From Cuspidothrix issatschenkoi CHARLIE-1 (GTDB taxonomy: Bacteria > Cyanobacteriota > Cyanobacteriia > Cyanobacteriales > Nostocaceae): a stretch of DNA of 42,429 bases. The stretch spans positions 1-42,429 of the forward strand of contig NZ_PGEM01000013.1 in NCBI RefSeq assembly GCF_002934005.1, read 5' to 3'. Shown one piece after another: positions 1-8,548 of this stretch; within the stretch, counting starts at the first letter, position 1; each line of letters opens with the position of its first letter. The notes under the pieces are model-generated. The model searched no databases. It was not told the DNA's origin and saw nothing but the letters and a program-made list of their open reading frames with translations. A program made the translations under genes and the position numbers.

Positions 1-3
1 TGA

Positions 4-120
4 AGTGCGGAATGTGGGATAGAAGAAGCCAAACTATATTTAGACGAAAAGGCCACACAGCTAAATGCTCATTCTAAAGCGAGTGATAAAGAAGGAATTA
101 TTTACAGATTTCCAGGATAA
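4..120 (+). other. possible C-terminal gene remnant at window edge
   Basis: An open frame of 38 codons starts right after a TGA at position 1 and ends at the TAA at 118-120, with the tail KEGIIYRFPG. It has no start codon that I would trust, and I do not recognise a family. The hydrophilic, charged composition is protein-like, so it may be the decayed 3' end of a gene lying upstream. Because of the in-frame stop at position 1, an intact gene would need a frameshift before the window. Confidence 0.15.
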
Positions 121-545
121 ATAAAAGAAAGGATATATTCCTGATTTGTATAAAATTTATCTAAAATTAAATTTTTCTTATTCAAAGCTTAACTTTTGAG
201 GTGTTCAGTGATAATAATTCACTTTTTGCTGCAACATAAAAATTCCCTCATTTCCTTAAAGTGAAAAGGTTTGGGGGATTATTTTTGACAACCCCATGAA
301 AAATAGCGGCAATTCATCAATTACCGCTACTTTAGAACAGAATTTTTAGTATTTTCTGATTTTATCCACAGGGAAGATCAGAAAGTAATTCCACTGAATG
401 TACTGGAAACTGCCAAAAGAAAACATAAAAATGCTTTACTTAACCTCTATGTAATAGAGTGGCAGATCCAGTAGTCTTCATTTCACGGTTTTGCCCGTAT
501 TTTTTATTAAATTTTAGTCCTAGACAGCAGTTAAGGTTGTAGTAT
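121..545. other. intergenic DNA with two small hairpins
   Basis: No gene is seen in this stretch. Two dyads stand out. One at 304-329 pairs TAGCGG-AATT with AATT-CCGCTA around a CATC loop, with one mismatch, and could end a transcript coming from the left. The other, 535-553, is a perfect 8-bp stem (GGTTGTAG/CTACAACC) with a 3-base loop; it overlaps the end of the remnant described next. Confidence 0.4.
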
Positions 546-704
546 CTACAACCAAAGTTGACCACTGGCTAGATTCTGAACTCCATCAGCATGACTTAAT
601 GGTACGTTGCTTTCATTATCATAAAAAGTAGAGATGTGATAAATCACACTACAATCTTTATCAATAATTTCAGCTTGTGAACTGGAGGCGTGAGACCTAG
701 AATT
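546..704 (-). pseudogene. possible gene remnant, unrecognised
   Basis: On the minus strand a 52-codon open frame has protein-like composition and ends LASGQLWL followed by TAG. It has no ATG, GTG or TTG start at a sensible place and is closed upstream by a TAA. It lies just downstream of the small minus-strand ORF at 725-919 but in a different frame, so the two could be pieces of one decayed gene. I recognise no family. Confidence 0.2.
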
Positions 705-724
705 TTAGACTCTTGCCAACAGAT

Positions 725-919
725 TTAGATTTCACCATTAACCTGCATTTGATGAACTTGATCCGCTAACTCTTGGCAGTTTTGATCATCTAACTTATCA
801 ATTGCCAACATTCCCATGAGAATAACCTCTTTTAAGGTTAAGCGAGTTGAATGTGCCTGTTTTTGCACAATCTCCTTGATGATGGGACTTACACCGATTG
901 CTGTACTAGCTCTAGCCAC
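725..919 (-). CDS. small hypothetical protein, 64 aa
   Basis: The frame begins with GTG at 917-919 and encodes MARASTAIGVSPIIKEIVQK onward, a predicted helical protein with alternating Lys/Glu and hydrophobic residues. The size and helix-rich look would fit a small DNA-binding or antitoxin-like protein, but no partner toxin gene is beside it, so that is only a guess. No clear Shine-Dalgarno sequence precedes the GTG. It sits alone in AT-rich DNA with a probable gene remnant downstream. It may be a real small gene or a surviving fragment. Confidence 0.35.
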   Translation of the reverse strand: MARASTAIGVSPIIKEIVQKQAHSTRLTLKEVILMGMLAIDKLDDQNCQELADQVHQMQVNGEI

Positions 920-1898
920 AGAATTAAAGGAAACATTAATGACTTCGGATAAATCTTAGCACTTTTTGCGAAGTTATTCTACATTCCCAGAATTGATCTG
1001 TTTTAGTTTCGATAAATCTTTATATGTCTAATCCAAACTATAAACAGCAAACAGATTTACTAATTCTGCAAATATAACTTTCTGACGATGAGTATAACTT
1101 AGTTGTAGCAAGCACTTTGAGTATTTACTTATTTTGCTGCATATAACTCTGTATCTGAAAATACAAATATAAATACTAGGTTAAAATATAAGTTTTTTAT
1201 ACTTTTTATTTTTTAAGTAAGTGTAAATAAACGTATTTATAGTTTATAACTATAATCTTTATAGAATAAGCATTATAATTATTTTTTCTATTTTTTTTTT
1301 TAAACAAATATTTATACTGATGTAATGAATTATTAAATTTTCTTATCAATAGCAACATAAATGGTTTGTAATTGTCATCTACCAAAAGTGGTAGACGCAA
1401 AAATGAGGTAATTAACAACATATACGAATTTAAAAAACAAAGGTGAGGCATAGATTAATAAAAGCCTATAAAGCTTATTTAGAAAGAGTTTTAAAATTAA
1501 TATCGAGAAAAAATAGCATTTATTAATCATAACTATAATCTATAACTTATAGGTAAGTCTATCGGATGCAGTTAGACTTGTTAACAATGTTAAATCTTAT
1601 GAAGTGCTATTACAAAAGTTAATACAAGTTCAATCTTTCTTGATTAAAAATATACAACCTTGTTTTTTCTAGTTAAAATAAAACTAGTAGCGATTAAATT
1701 AGTTGCGACAGAAAACGGCTAGATAAGTCTAGCAAAAGTCAAGCAACTAACTCAGTGTCTAGACTTTTTCCAGCCACAGTAGGCAATTTGACATTTTTAG
1801 TTGTCATTAAACTTTATTGCAGCGAAATTTTCCTGAATTTACTGACTTAACCCTGTCATAAGAAACAGCAGTGAATACCCACAAGGAATAAAACAACG
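920..1898. other. long AT-rich non-coding stretch
   Basis: Nearly 1 kb without a credible gene. The only long frame (minus strand, 1206-1451) consists of Tyr/Asn/Lys/Ile runs caused by AT-rich low-complexity DNA. Weak dyads occur, such as AAGTCTA at 1555-1561 with TAGACTT at 1573-1579. The last 150 bases probably hold the promoter of the hydrolase gene starting at 1899, but I see no unambiguous -35/-10 pair. Confidence 0.5.
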
Positions 1899-3041
1899 AT
1901 GAGTGAACCTTATCTGTTGGCCGCCGGTTTATTAACGGGATTGGTAATACCAACATCAGCACTCCCACAGATAGCTGATATCCCAGACGATTCTCTATCC
2001 TCACCCTTGCTAGATTTAGTAGCGGGTTTCCAATCTTATGAGAGTGAAAAAATCTCCCATGGGCAAGTTGCTGTGCCTGAATTTAGCACTGATACTCAAA
2101 AATCAGTAGGAAAAGGAAAAAGTTTTGCTAAAGTTGATAACTCATTACCAGAATTTAGTGGACAAAGCTTGTTTCCAAAAGAACAATTATCGGTCATTTC
2201 CAAAAATATCCCCAGTTTGGGTATTTTCTTGTCAGAATTTAGACAGCAACGCCTATCAACTGTTAAATCCTCATTTAACTTCAATTCCCAACCTACTAAC
2301 ACTAAAATTAAGTCACCTGTTTCTGGTAGTGAATTCTATCAGCAAAGATTAGCACTTCTCAGAAGTGGTCAAATTTATACCCGGGCAGAAAATGAAGACA
2401 ATTTAGAATTTTCCTGGGAGTCTAATAAAACATCTCAATTAACTTATCAAGATTGGAAAAGCTTACTAGCTATGGAAGCTAAAGCTATTACTAAAGGTCA
2501 AGGTGCAAATCGTTTGAGTATCTTGGTTGGTGATTCTTTGAGTTTGTGGTTTCCTAAAGAAAAACTACCTACGGGTAAATTATGGTTAAATCAAGGTATA
2601 TCTGGAGATACTTCCGAGGGTGTATTAAAAAGATTGTCGGCGTTTGCAACCACTCGACCAGATGTGATTTATGTAATGATTGGGATTAATGATTTACGTA
2701 AAGGTACAACTGACAAATCAATTTTGGTGAATTCTTCTCGTATTATTCGCAACTTACGTCAAACTCATCCCAAAAGTCAGGTTATTGTCCAATCTATTTT
2801 ACCTGTGCGTTCCCAAAAAATTCCTAATAGTCGTATTCGTCATATTAATGCTCAACTTGCTATCATTGCTAAAAAGCAACGAGTTGATTTTCTCAATGTT
2901 CACAATTGGTTTACCGATATTGATGGTAACTTACGTCCTGAATTAACCACAGATGGATTACATTTATCTCCAGCAGGATATCAAGTCTGGCAATTTGCAC
3001 TGGAACAAATAGAATATAGAGTTGCTCAAACTTACAATTGA
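1899..3041 (+). CDS. exported SGNH/GDSL-family hydrolase
   Basis: A 380-residue protein whose C-terminal half carries the SGNH hydrolase blocks: GDSLSLW at 211-217 with S213 as the nucleophile, GIND at 262-265 (block III with the oxyanion Asn), and DGLHL at 352-356 with the catalytic Asp/His pair D352 and H355. The family cleaves esters, often lipids or acetyl groups on glycans. The N-terminus has a short hydrophobic stretch (LLAAGLLTGLVIPTSALP), so export or membrane anchoring is likely. About 170 Ser/Gln-rich residues without a recognisable domain separate it from the catalytic part. AAGGA lies 8 to 12 bases before the ATG and supports this start. The gene stands alone between non-coding stretches. 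The fold is well supported; the substrate is unknown. Confidence 0.85.
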   Translation: MSEPYLLAAGLLTGLVIPTSALPQIADIPDDSLSSPLLDLVAGFQSYESEKISHGQVAVPEFSTDTQKSVGKGKSFAKVDNSLPEFSGQSLFPKEQLSVISKNIPSLGIFLSEFRQQRLSTVKSSFNFNSQPTNTKIKSPVSGSEFYQQRLALLRSGQIYTRAENEDNLEFSWESNKTSQLTYQDWKSLLAMEAKAITKGQGANRLSILVGDSLSLWFPKEKLPTGKLWLNQGISGDTSEGVLKRLSAFATTRPDVIYVMIGINDLRKGTTDKSILVNSSRIIRNLRQTHPKSQVIVQSILPVRSQKIPNSRIRHINAQLAIIAKKQRVDFLNVHNWFTDIDGNLRPELTTDGLHLSPAGYQVWQFALEQIEYRVAQTYN

Positions 3042-3366
3042 TACGGCAGGAGTACAGGAGTCAGTCAGTAGGGGCGAACGGCCACGCCGCGCTATCAGAA
3101 TTAAGGATGAAGGATGAAGAAGATTTTTCTTTTATCTTCCCTGTTCCCCGTTCCCTATTCCCTGAATCCTTACCTTAAGTAATTGGACAAAAATATTTAC
3201 AGTCATTGCGAGCGAAGAGAAGCAATCACAACCCTTGCGATTGCTTCATTTCACTTCGTTCTATGTAGCTAACGCCATGCTGCGCTAACTCAATGACATT
3301 GTGTAATTAATTCTGTCTCACTACTTATTACCAATTATGTTGTTTTCACTGACTGCTGATAGTTGA
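3042..3366. other. intergenic stretch with repeat fragments
   Basis: This 325-base gap between convergent genes contains no ORF of note. It is built of dispersed-repeat fragments: a purine/pyrimidine segment at about 3105-3170 (GGATGAAGGATGAAG, then CCCTGTTCCCCGTTCCC) and the REP-like dyad annotated at 3202-3297. Confidence 0.5.
3202..3297. repeat. REP-like interspersed inverted repeat
   Basis: The left arm GTCATTGCGAGCGAAG continues to GAAGCAATC (3219-3227), which pairs with GATTGCTTC (3239-3247). The rest of the right arm resembles the complement of the left but is interrupted by about 28 bases before TCAATGAC. This 'CATTGCGAGCGAAG..GCAATC' family is a widespread bacterial intergenic palindrome. 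Lying between convergent genes, it could fold at both transcript ends. Confidence 0.6.
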
Positions 3367-4131
3367 TTAAGAATAATCAAAAACTACACGGCCACCAGCA
3401 CGCCAGTCAATATGGACGAAACCCCGGTGCATACCGCGTCCTAACCCTGTGCAATCAGAAGCACGACAAACTTCAAATAGTCGTTTCATATTGCCATCCA
3501 CTGGAGAGATATCTAAGGCTAGTCCTTTGATATGTTGAGATGTACGAGAGCCACCTACTCTGACGTTCTCGGCGGACGGACGATAACCAGAATTAATGCG
3601 GAGTGGACTTCCATAGGTTTGGCGAATTTTACCAAATCCTTTCGTTGCCTTAATGATATTGGTAACGATTTCATTGGACTCTGGAACTCTGGTACATCCT
3701 TGAGTAAATTCTCCCCATGTCAGAGGGATACCTTCAACTATTAATTCCCGTTCATAAACAATATTTCCATTTGGTAACTTCAGAGTTTTACCAGTCTTAT
3801 TACCTAGACTTGATTCTGGTAGAGGTTCTGCTTTGGTCTCTTGTATTTGTTCGCTCACACCATGATCTACTGCGATTTCCAGTAATGCACTGGCAACAGA
3901 TGGGCCTATTAGTTCAGGGGAATCCAACCATATACTCTCTTTGAATTTGGCAAATCCTTCGATGGTTAATTTGCCAACTTTACCATCAATATCACTGGGG
4001 TAAAGACCTTTGCGTTTAAGTAGGGTTTGGATTTCTATAATAGTGGCAGCATCAGCATCTACAAGTTTAAGGACTTGGCCTGATGACTGGATCTTAGTTA
4101 AATTGACGAAATCTTCTACAGAGTCTGCCAT
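3367..4131 (-). CDS. M15-family peptidase (D,D-carboxypeptidase-like) with N-terminal PG-binding-like region
   Basis: A 254-residue protein. The C-terminal part (about 140-254) has the zinc-peptidase signature of the M15 family: SQHIKGLALD with H200 and D207, and FVHIDW with H240 as the third metal ligand. M15 enzymes cleave D-Ala-containing bonds in peptidoglycan peptides. The N-terminal region (about 25-95, around LKRKGLYPSDIDGKVGKLT) resembles the short helical peptidoglycan-binding repeat. No signal peptide is visible, so it either acts inside the cell or leaves by another route. It is convergent with the SGNH hydrolase gene. The ATG at 4129-4131 is followed directly by the acidic start MADSVEDF. 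The family is confident; the exact substrate is not. Confidence 0.82.
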   Translation of the reverse strand: MADSVEDFVNLTKIQSSGQVLKLVDADAATIIEIQTLLKRKGLYPSDIDGKVGKLTIEGFAKFKESIWLDSPELIGPSVASALLEIAVDHGVSEQIQETKAEPLPESSLGNKTGKTLKLPNGNIVYERELIVEGIPLTWGEFTQGCTRVPESNEIVTNIIKATKGFGKIRQTYGSPLRINSGYRPSAENVRVGGSRTSQHIKGLALDISPVDGNMKRLFEVCRASDCTGLGRGMHRGFVHIDWRAGGRVVFDYS

Positions 4132-4541
4132 TGAGTGTAGTCCCGATATTTCTTGTTATTACTATATTCATTAGAAAAGTCCCAGTAATTACTGGCAAAT
4201 TCTCTTAAAAATATCATACTATGAAAATTAATTTATACCAATAGATAATATTCTATATGTTGCAACACTTTTTATCTATGTTTTAGGATTGTATCTTTCC
4301 TATTGCCTAATTTTGTCAATATAGTTTATGATACTTGTATAGGAATTACACAAAAGAAAGAAAAAATCCGGACACTGCAAACCCTAGACCCAGCCCTGAT
4401 AATATTTATGCGTAAGTGTTGTTTTATGCGTAAGTGCTGTTATATCAATAAACAGGGCTGAGGCAAGAGGGAACAGAAGAGAAAAAGGTTTTTTCTCCTT
4501 CTTTATTTCTGCTTTCTAAATCCTAACTCATGATTTGAACT
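4132..4541. other. divergent intergenic region with stem and tandem repeat
   Basis: 410 bases between divergently transcribed genes, so it should contain both promoters. CAGCCCTG (4391-4398) pairs with CAGGGCTG (4453-4460). The intervening loop holds two near-identical 16-base units, TTATGCGTAAGTGTTG (4406-4421) and a one-mismatch copy (4424-4439), 18 bases apart. The units could be a binding site array or a small repeat expansion. No ORF is credible here. Confidence 0.4.
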
Positions 4542-6614
4542 ATGACTTATAAATCTCTAGAAAATGATAATGATATTCCTGTCAATAATGGTAATTCTCA
4601 TCCCGCAGATGAACATGAAATATTATCTGTAGACAGCAATGACAAAATTGAAGTGTTTACGGCCATTAATCAGAGTTTTAGTTATATCAACTCAATTGAT
4701 GATTCTATCCAAAGAGAATATAAAATGATTCAGGAATGTAAACGTTTAGATATTCCGTTAGAGAGTTATCGCCGACTTTTAGAAGAGTACCTCAGAGCTA
4801 ATGAGGATGCAAAATTAAATAATAAATTGTTGAAGCCTGTTAAATTCATGGATCAACGATTGGGAGATTTTGTTGCTTGGTGTGAACAAATTTCTCTATA
4901 TAAATTATCTGTAGTTGTGGGACAGGCAACTCTATTATTAGCAATGGGATCTTATGTTATTGATGCACCTCAACGTCAACAACAAGAATTAAATGATGCG
5001 AAAAAAATGATTTTAGATAATGTCAATTTACGCTACAACGAAAGTAGAATTGATGCATTTGAATTTCTCAATCAGAATTGTACATCAATTGTTGGTATTC
5101 AATCTCCTAATGCTGATATATCTAATATAGCATTAAATAAATGTTATCAGTTTCATATAGATTTTGAGAATTTTTTGAAGAAACCAACACTTTTTCATTA
5201 TAAAGGTGCAAAGTTGAGTTATGCCAATTTAGCGGGAGCAAATTTATCTGGGGCAAATTTAGAAAAAGCAGACCTATCTGGGGCAAATTTAGAAAAAGCA
5301 GACCTATCTGGGGCAAATTTAGCAGGGGCAAATTTAGCAGGGGCAAATCTGAAATATACGAATTTTCGCCGAGCTAATTTAGAAGGTGCTAATTTAGAAG
5401 ATGCAAATATTCAGTACAGCTTTTTGAGTCGCGCTAACCTGAAGAATGCTAATCTTTCTGAAGCTAATTTACAAGGTTCGGACTTATTGTGGGTTGATCT
5501 TTCCCAGGCTCAACTTTATTATACTAATTTATCTCATACTCTATTAAGTCGAGCTAATTTGCAGGGTACTGATCTTTACCGAACAAATCTAGAAAATAGT
5601 TTATTATCCTATGTGGATTTACAAAAAGGGGCAAATTTACGTGGTGCTAAACTCACAAATGCTAATTTAAAAAATGCTTATTTTTCATCAATTTCCCAAC
5701 TGGAAAGAGCTAATGATTGGCAAACTGCATTGGTAGATTTTAATTGGCAAGAAAAAATTGTCAAACCTCGGAAATTACCTAAAATTGGGGTGGTTATTCC
5801 TTCGCTGGATAGTATATTTGAATCTTATTTAGAGGGGTTGTCGTCAGTTCCGGGAGTTGAAGTAATCACAATGTATTCTGATGAAACTGTAGAAGGAGAA
5901 GCTAAAACTATCCAGAATTTAGCTAAGGAAGGAGTGGATGCTATTGTGGTACGGCCACAAGAACCAGAAGGATCTGTTTCTGCTATTAAAGCAGCATTTC
6001 AGCAAGGGATAATCACCATTACTATTGGTGACTGTATTGATAGAAATTCCGAATACGTATTTGGTTGTTATGAAAGTGACTCATTTAAAATGGGTTATGA
6101 ATCTACTCAGGCATTACTGGGGTATATGAAACAGAAGTATCCTGAGCAAATGATTAATGTGGGACTTGTAGATGGTACAAAATTGGGAAGAGTTTATCCC
6201 TATTTCCAAGGATTCAAACAAGCTATGGAAAAGTCAGGAGTTCAATGGCAAGAAGTTGCTTCTACAGATGCTATTGATGGGAAAGATATTAGTAAAATTA
6301 AACAAATGCTGCAAAGTTATCCGCAAATTAATGTTATTTGGTCGGGTTCTGATAGAACTACAGATATAGCCATCCAAGCTATTCAGCAATTAGGTTTAAA
6401 CAGTAAAATTAAGGTGTTTGGGATCATGGATTTGACTCCAGAAAAAGCTAAGATGCTAGCAGATCCAACAAATCCTTTACAGTCAATTATTGATCAATCT
6501 CCCACTGAAGCTGGTAAGAAAGCTGCAGAGAGAATTTTGCAAGTGATCAACAGAGAAAATTTAGAATATCAATATCAACTCATCCCCTATAGACTGATGA
6601 GTAATTCTAACTAG
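4542..6614 (+). CDS. pentapeptide-repeat protein fused to a sugar-type periplasmic binding domain
   Basis: A 690-residue multidomain protein. Residues 1-118 are hydrophilic. A single hydrophobic segment at about 119-141 (SVVVGQATLLLAMGSYVI) is a likely membrane anchor. Residues about 222-380 are A(N/D)LxxAxL pentapeptide repeats that should form a right-handed beta-helix. Residues about 413-685 resemble a type I periplasmic binding protein of the ribose/galactose class: KIGVVIPSLDSIFESYLEGL at the start, then GVDAIVVRPQEPEGS, GIITITIGDCID, VGLVDGT and a hinge-like tail. If the anchor is N-in, both domains face the periplasm and the protein could be a tethered ligand sensor. No transporter or kinase gene is adjacent. 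The start has no strong Shine-Dalgarno site. The domains are clear; the joint role is unknown. Confidence 0.8.
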   Translation: MTYKSLENDNDIPVNNGNSHPADEHEILSVDSNDKIEVFTAINQSFSYINSIDDSIQREYKMIQECKRLDIPLESYRRLLEEYLRANEDAKLNNKLLKPVKFMDQRLGDFVAWCEQISLYKLSVVVGQATLLLAMGSYVIDAPQRQQQELNDAKKMILDNVNLRYNESRIDAFEFLNQNCTSIVGIQSPNADISNIALNKCYQFHIDFENFLKKPTLFHYKGAKLSYANLAGANLSGANLEKADLSGANLEKADLSGANLAGANLAGANLKYTNFRRANLEGANLEDANIQYSFLSRANLKNANLSEANLQGSDLLWVDLSQAQLYYTNLSHTLLSRANLQGTDLYRTNLENSLLSYVDLQKGANLRGAKLTNANLKNAYFSSISQLERANDWQTALVDFNWQEKIVKPRKLPKIGVVIPSLDSIFESYLEGLSSVPGVEVITMYSDETVEGEAKTIQNLAKEGVDAIVVRPQEPEGSVSAIKAAFQQGIITITIGDCIDRNSEYVFGCYESDSFKMGYESTQALLGYMKQKYPEQMINVGLVDGTKLGRVYPYFQGFKQAMEKSGVQWQEVASTDAIDGKDISKIKQMLQSYPQINVIWSGSDRTTDIAIQAIQQLGLNSKIKVFGIMDLTPEKAKMLADPTNPLQSIIDQSPTEAGKKAAERILQVINRENLEYQYQLIPYRLMSNSN
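5251..5340 (+). repeat. tandem DNA repeats coding pentapeptides
   Basis: Inside the pentapeptide-repeat region two perfect 30-base units occupy 5251-5280 and 5281-5310. They are followed by two perfect 15-base units (GGGCAAATTTAGCAG) at 5311-5325 and 5326-5340. Identity at the DNA level points to recent duplication, most likely by slippage. Confidence 0.9.
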
Positions 6615-6738
6615 GGTGAATTGTCAATTATTAACGTCATGATTATCAAAAATAAAGGGTAATTGCTAGGAGTTCAGGAGGAAAGAGAAAGGAAGAAGAA
6701 GATAATTTTCCCTCCTGCTCCCCTCCCCCTACTTCCCA

Positions 6739-8259
6739 TCACCTTTCACCTGTCATCTTGCGAGTATATCTGTGTTTCACACCTACAGGAAAATATTCAG
6801 CATCACCAGTAGATTTTAATTCTACTAAAGGAGTTTGATATTCTGGGGGAACATAATTCGCAAATTCACTATTTAAACGCAATAATTGACTGAGAATAGA
6901 ATTAGTAATAGATAATCTTTTCTCTTCTTGATTTTCTACACCTGGTGCTAATTCTACTACCACAGATAAAAGGCGATTTTTGTCTACATCTTCCTGAACT
7001 TGTAACACAAACTTACCCGTTACCCATTCTCTAATAGTTGGTTGTTCTAATCCTACTGTGACATTTTCAGGATAGATGTTTGCACCAAAATAGGAAACTG
7101 TAAAATTAGAACGACCGAAAATATAGACAAAAGGTAATTGATGAATTCCCCGATGATCCTTTAATTCTCCAAGAGGATCAAAACCCCAATTTGCTAAAAA
7201 TTCGATCATGTCTGCGTAAGTAATTAAACCACCCTGATCGAAAATGCTATATCTAATTAAAGGAATACCATTGTTACCAGAAAATAGTAAATTTCTCTCT
7301 TCAACTTCAAAAAACCGACTACTAGGATCATATTGCACTAAAGTGGGTAAACGAGACTCCCCAAATAATGCTTTAGCGGCTGCTGGGGTGGCTGCTAAAA
7401 ATCGTCGAATACTTATACTTAAAGGGGTTTCATTCCCTAAAACTCCTGCATCTGCTGTTCCATACATAGAAGCAAAATCATAGGCAGGATTTTCAGAACC
7501 TATCCTGTGGGCGACTAAATTGCGCCATTCTTCACTAAATACTTCTCCCGCCATAACTAACTTAGTTTGATATTGTTGCCACTGCATACCATTAGCAATA
7601 CCTGTATCAATCACATCCTTGAGAAAGGGTGGATATCCTAATAAAATAACTTGTTCAAAATTACCGCCTAATTCCTGAACAATTCGCAAAATTTCAGTTT
7701 TATGATTGCCTGGAGTAATAACAGTAATCGGATAACCTTTAGCAGCTAAATGACGACAACAATTAGTAGTAAATATTCCGCCTACCCAAGTTCCTAAAGC
7801 AAAACAAACCACGGCTAAGGTAGTTTTATCATCTGCTTGAAAACTATCATAAAAAATTTGTTCAAACCGGGTGGCTATTTCTAGTTCATCTGTCAAGGAA
7901 CGTGGCCAAAATGTAGATTTACCTGTAGAACCAGAAGAGGCAGCGATAAAATCACAGTTTTCTAATTTGCCGTGATAACATAATTGAGATAAAGGATATT
8001 TTGATATATAATTTTCCTTATTTACTTTTGGTAATTTCTGAAAATCTGCTAAACTTTGAATACTCTGTGATTCAATTCCCTGGTTTGCTAAAAATTCCTG
8101 ATATGCAGGTACATTATTAGCTACATTTTGAAATAAGTTGATAACAGTTGCTGCTATCTGATCATCAGAATATGGTTGCAGTTTTGACTCTAAAGGAAGA
8201 GAGACAAAATTTGTTAGTTCTTGAATTACTTTTTGTGTTTGTGATTCTGGTTTCATCAT
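6739..8259 (-). CDS. PaaK-like AMP-forming adenylate/CoA ligase family protein
   Basis: 506 residues related to phenylacetate-CoA ligase (PaaK) in the adenylate-forming superfamily, which activates a carboxylic acid as an acyl-AMP. Visible motifs are the phosphate loop SSGSTGK at 108-114, the MYGTADAG core motif, RYSIFDQG in the middle region, and YIFGRSNFTVSYFGANIYPENV near the hinge to the C-terminal lid. A catalytic Lys-containing tail (HRYTRKMTGER) closes the protein. No thioesterase, carrier protein or aromatic-degradation gene is next to it, so the acid substrate is open. It is convergent with the pentapeptide/PBP gene. The ATG doublet at the N-terminus leaves the start uncertain by one codon. 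Confidence 0.75.
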   Translation of the reverse strand: MMKPESQTQKVIQELTNFVSLPLESKLQPYSDDQIAATVINLFQNVANNVPAYQEFLANQGIESQSIQSLADFQKLPKVNKENYISKYPLSQLCYHGKLENCDFIAASSGSTGKSTFWPRSLTDELEIATRFEQIFYDSFQADDKTTLAVVCFALGTWVGGIFTTNCCRHLAAKGYPITVITPGNHKTEILRIVQELGGNFEQVILLGYPPFLKDVIDTGIANGMQWQQYQTKLVMAGEVFSEEWRNLVAHRIGSENPAYDFASMYGTADAGVLGNETPLSISIRRFLAATPAAAKALFGESRLPTLVQYDPSSRFFEVEERNLLFSGNNGIPLIRYSIFDQGGLITYADMIEFLANWGFDPLGELKDHRGIHQLPFVYIFGRSNFTVSYFGANIYPENVTVGLEQPTIREWVTGKFVLQVQEDVDKNRLLSVVVELAPGVENQEEKRLSITNSILSQLLRLNSEFANYVPPEYQTPLVELKSTGDAEYFPVGVKHRYTRKMTGER

Positions 8260-8548
8260 ATAAAAATCTGATTGAATTTGTGAATCTTACCAGAGTTAGA
8301 TCCTCTGAGATCGAATATTTTTATTTATCAAGGGTGCTTTTTATTTTATATTATTTTTTAATAAAAATTAATATATAGTTGCTATTGTATTACAACATAT
8401 ATAGCAGTATGCACTTGAATGAGACAGGACTTTCAAATCTCTTCCCTGTTCCCTGCTGTAAACAAAAACCCCGAATCATTAAAAATTTGCGTAAATAGTT
8501 TCGATCATATTGTATAACTTGATTAGGCTTAATTTATCTTCTACCATC

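Noticed and set aside
1206-1451. 81-codon minus-strand ORF in AT-rich DNA
   Set aside because: Composition is Lys/Asn/Tyr/Ile runs from homopolymeric DNA; no ribosome site, no domain-like pattern.
5122-5346. ORF antisense to the pentapeptide repeats (Leu/Pro/Asn repeats)
   Set aside because: Its repetitive protein is just the complement of the repeat DNA.
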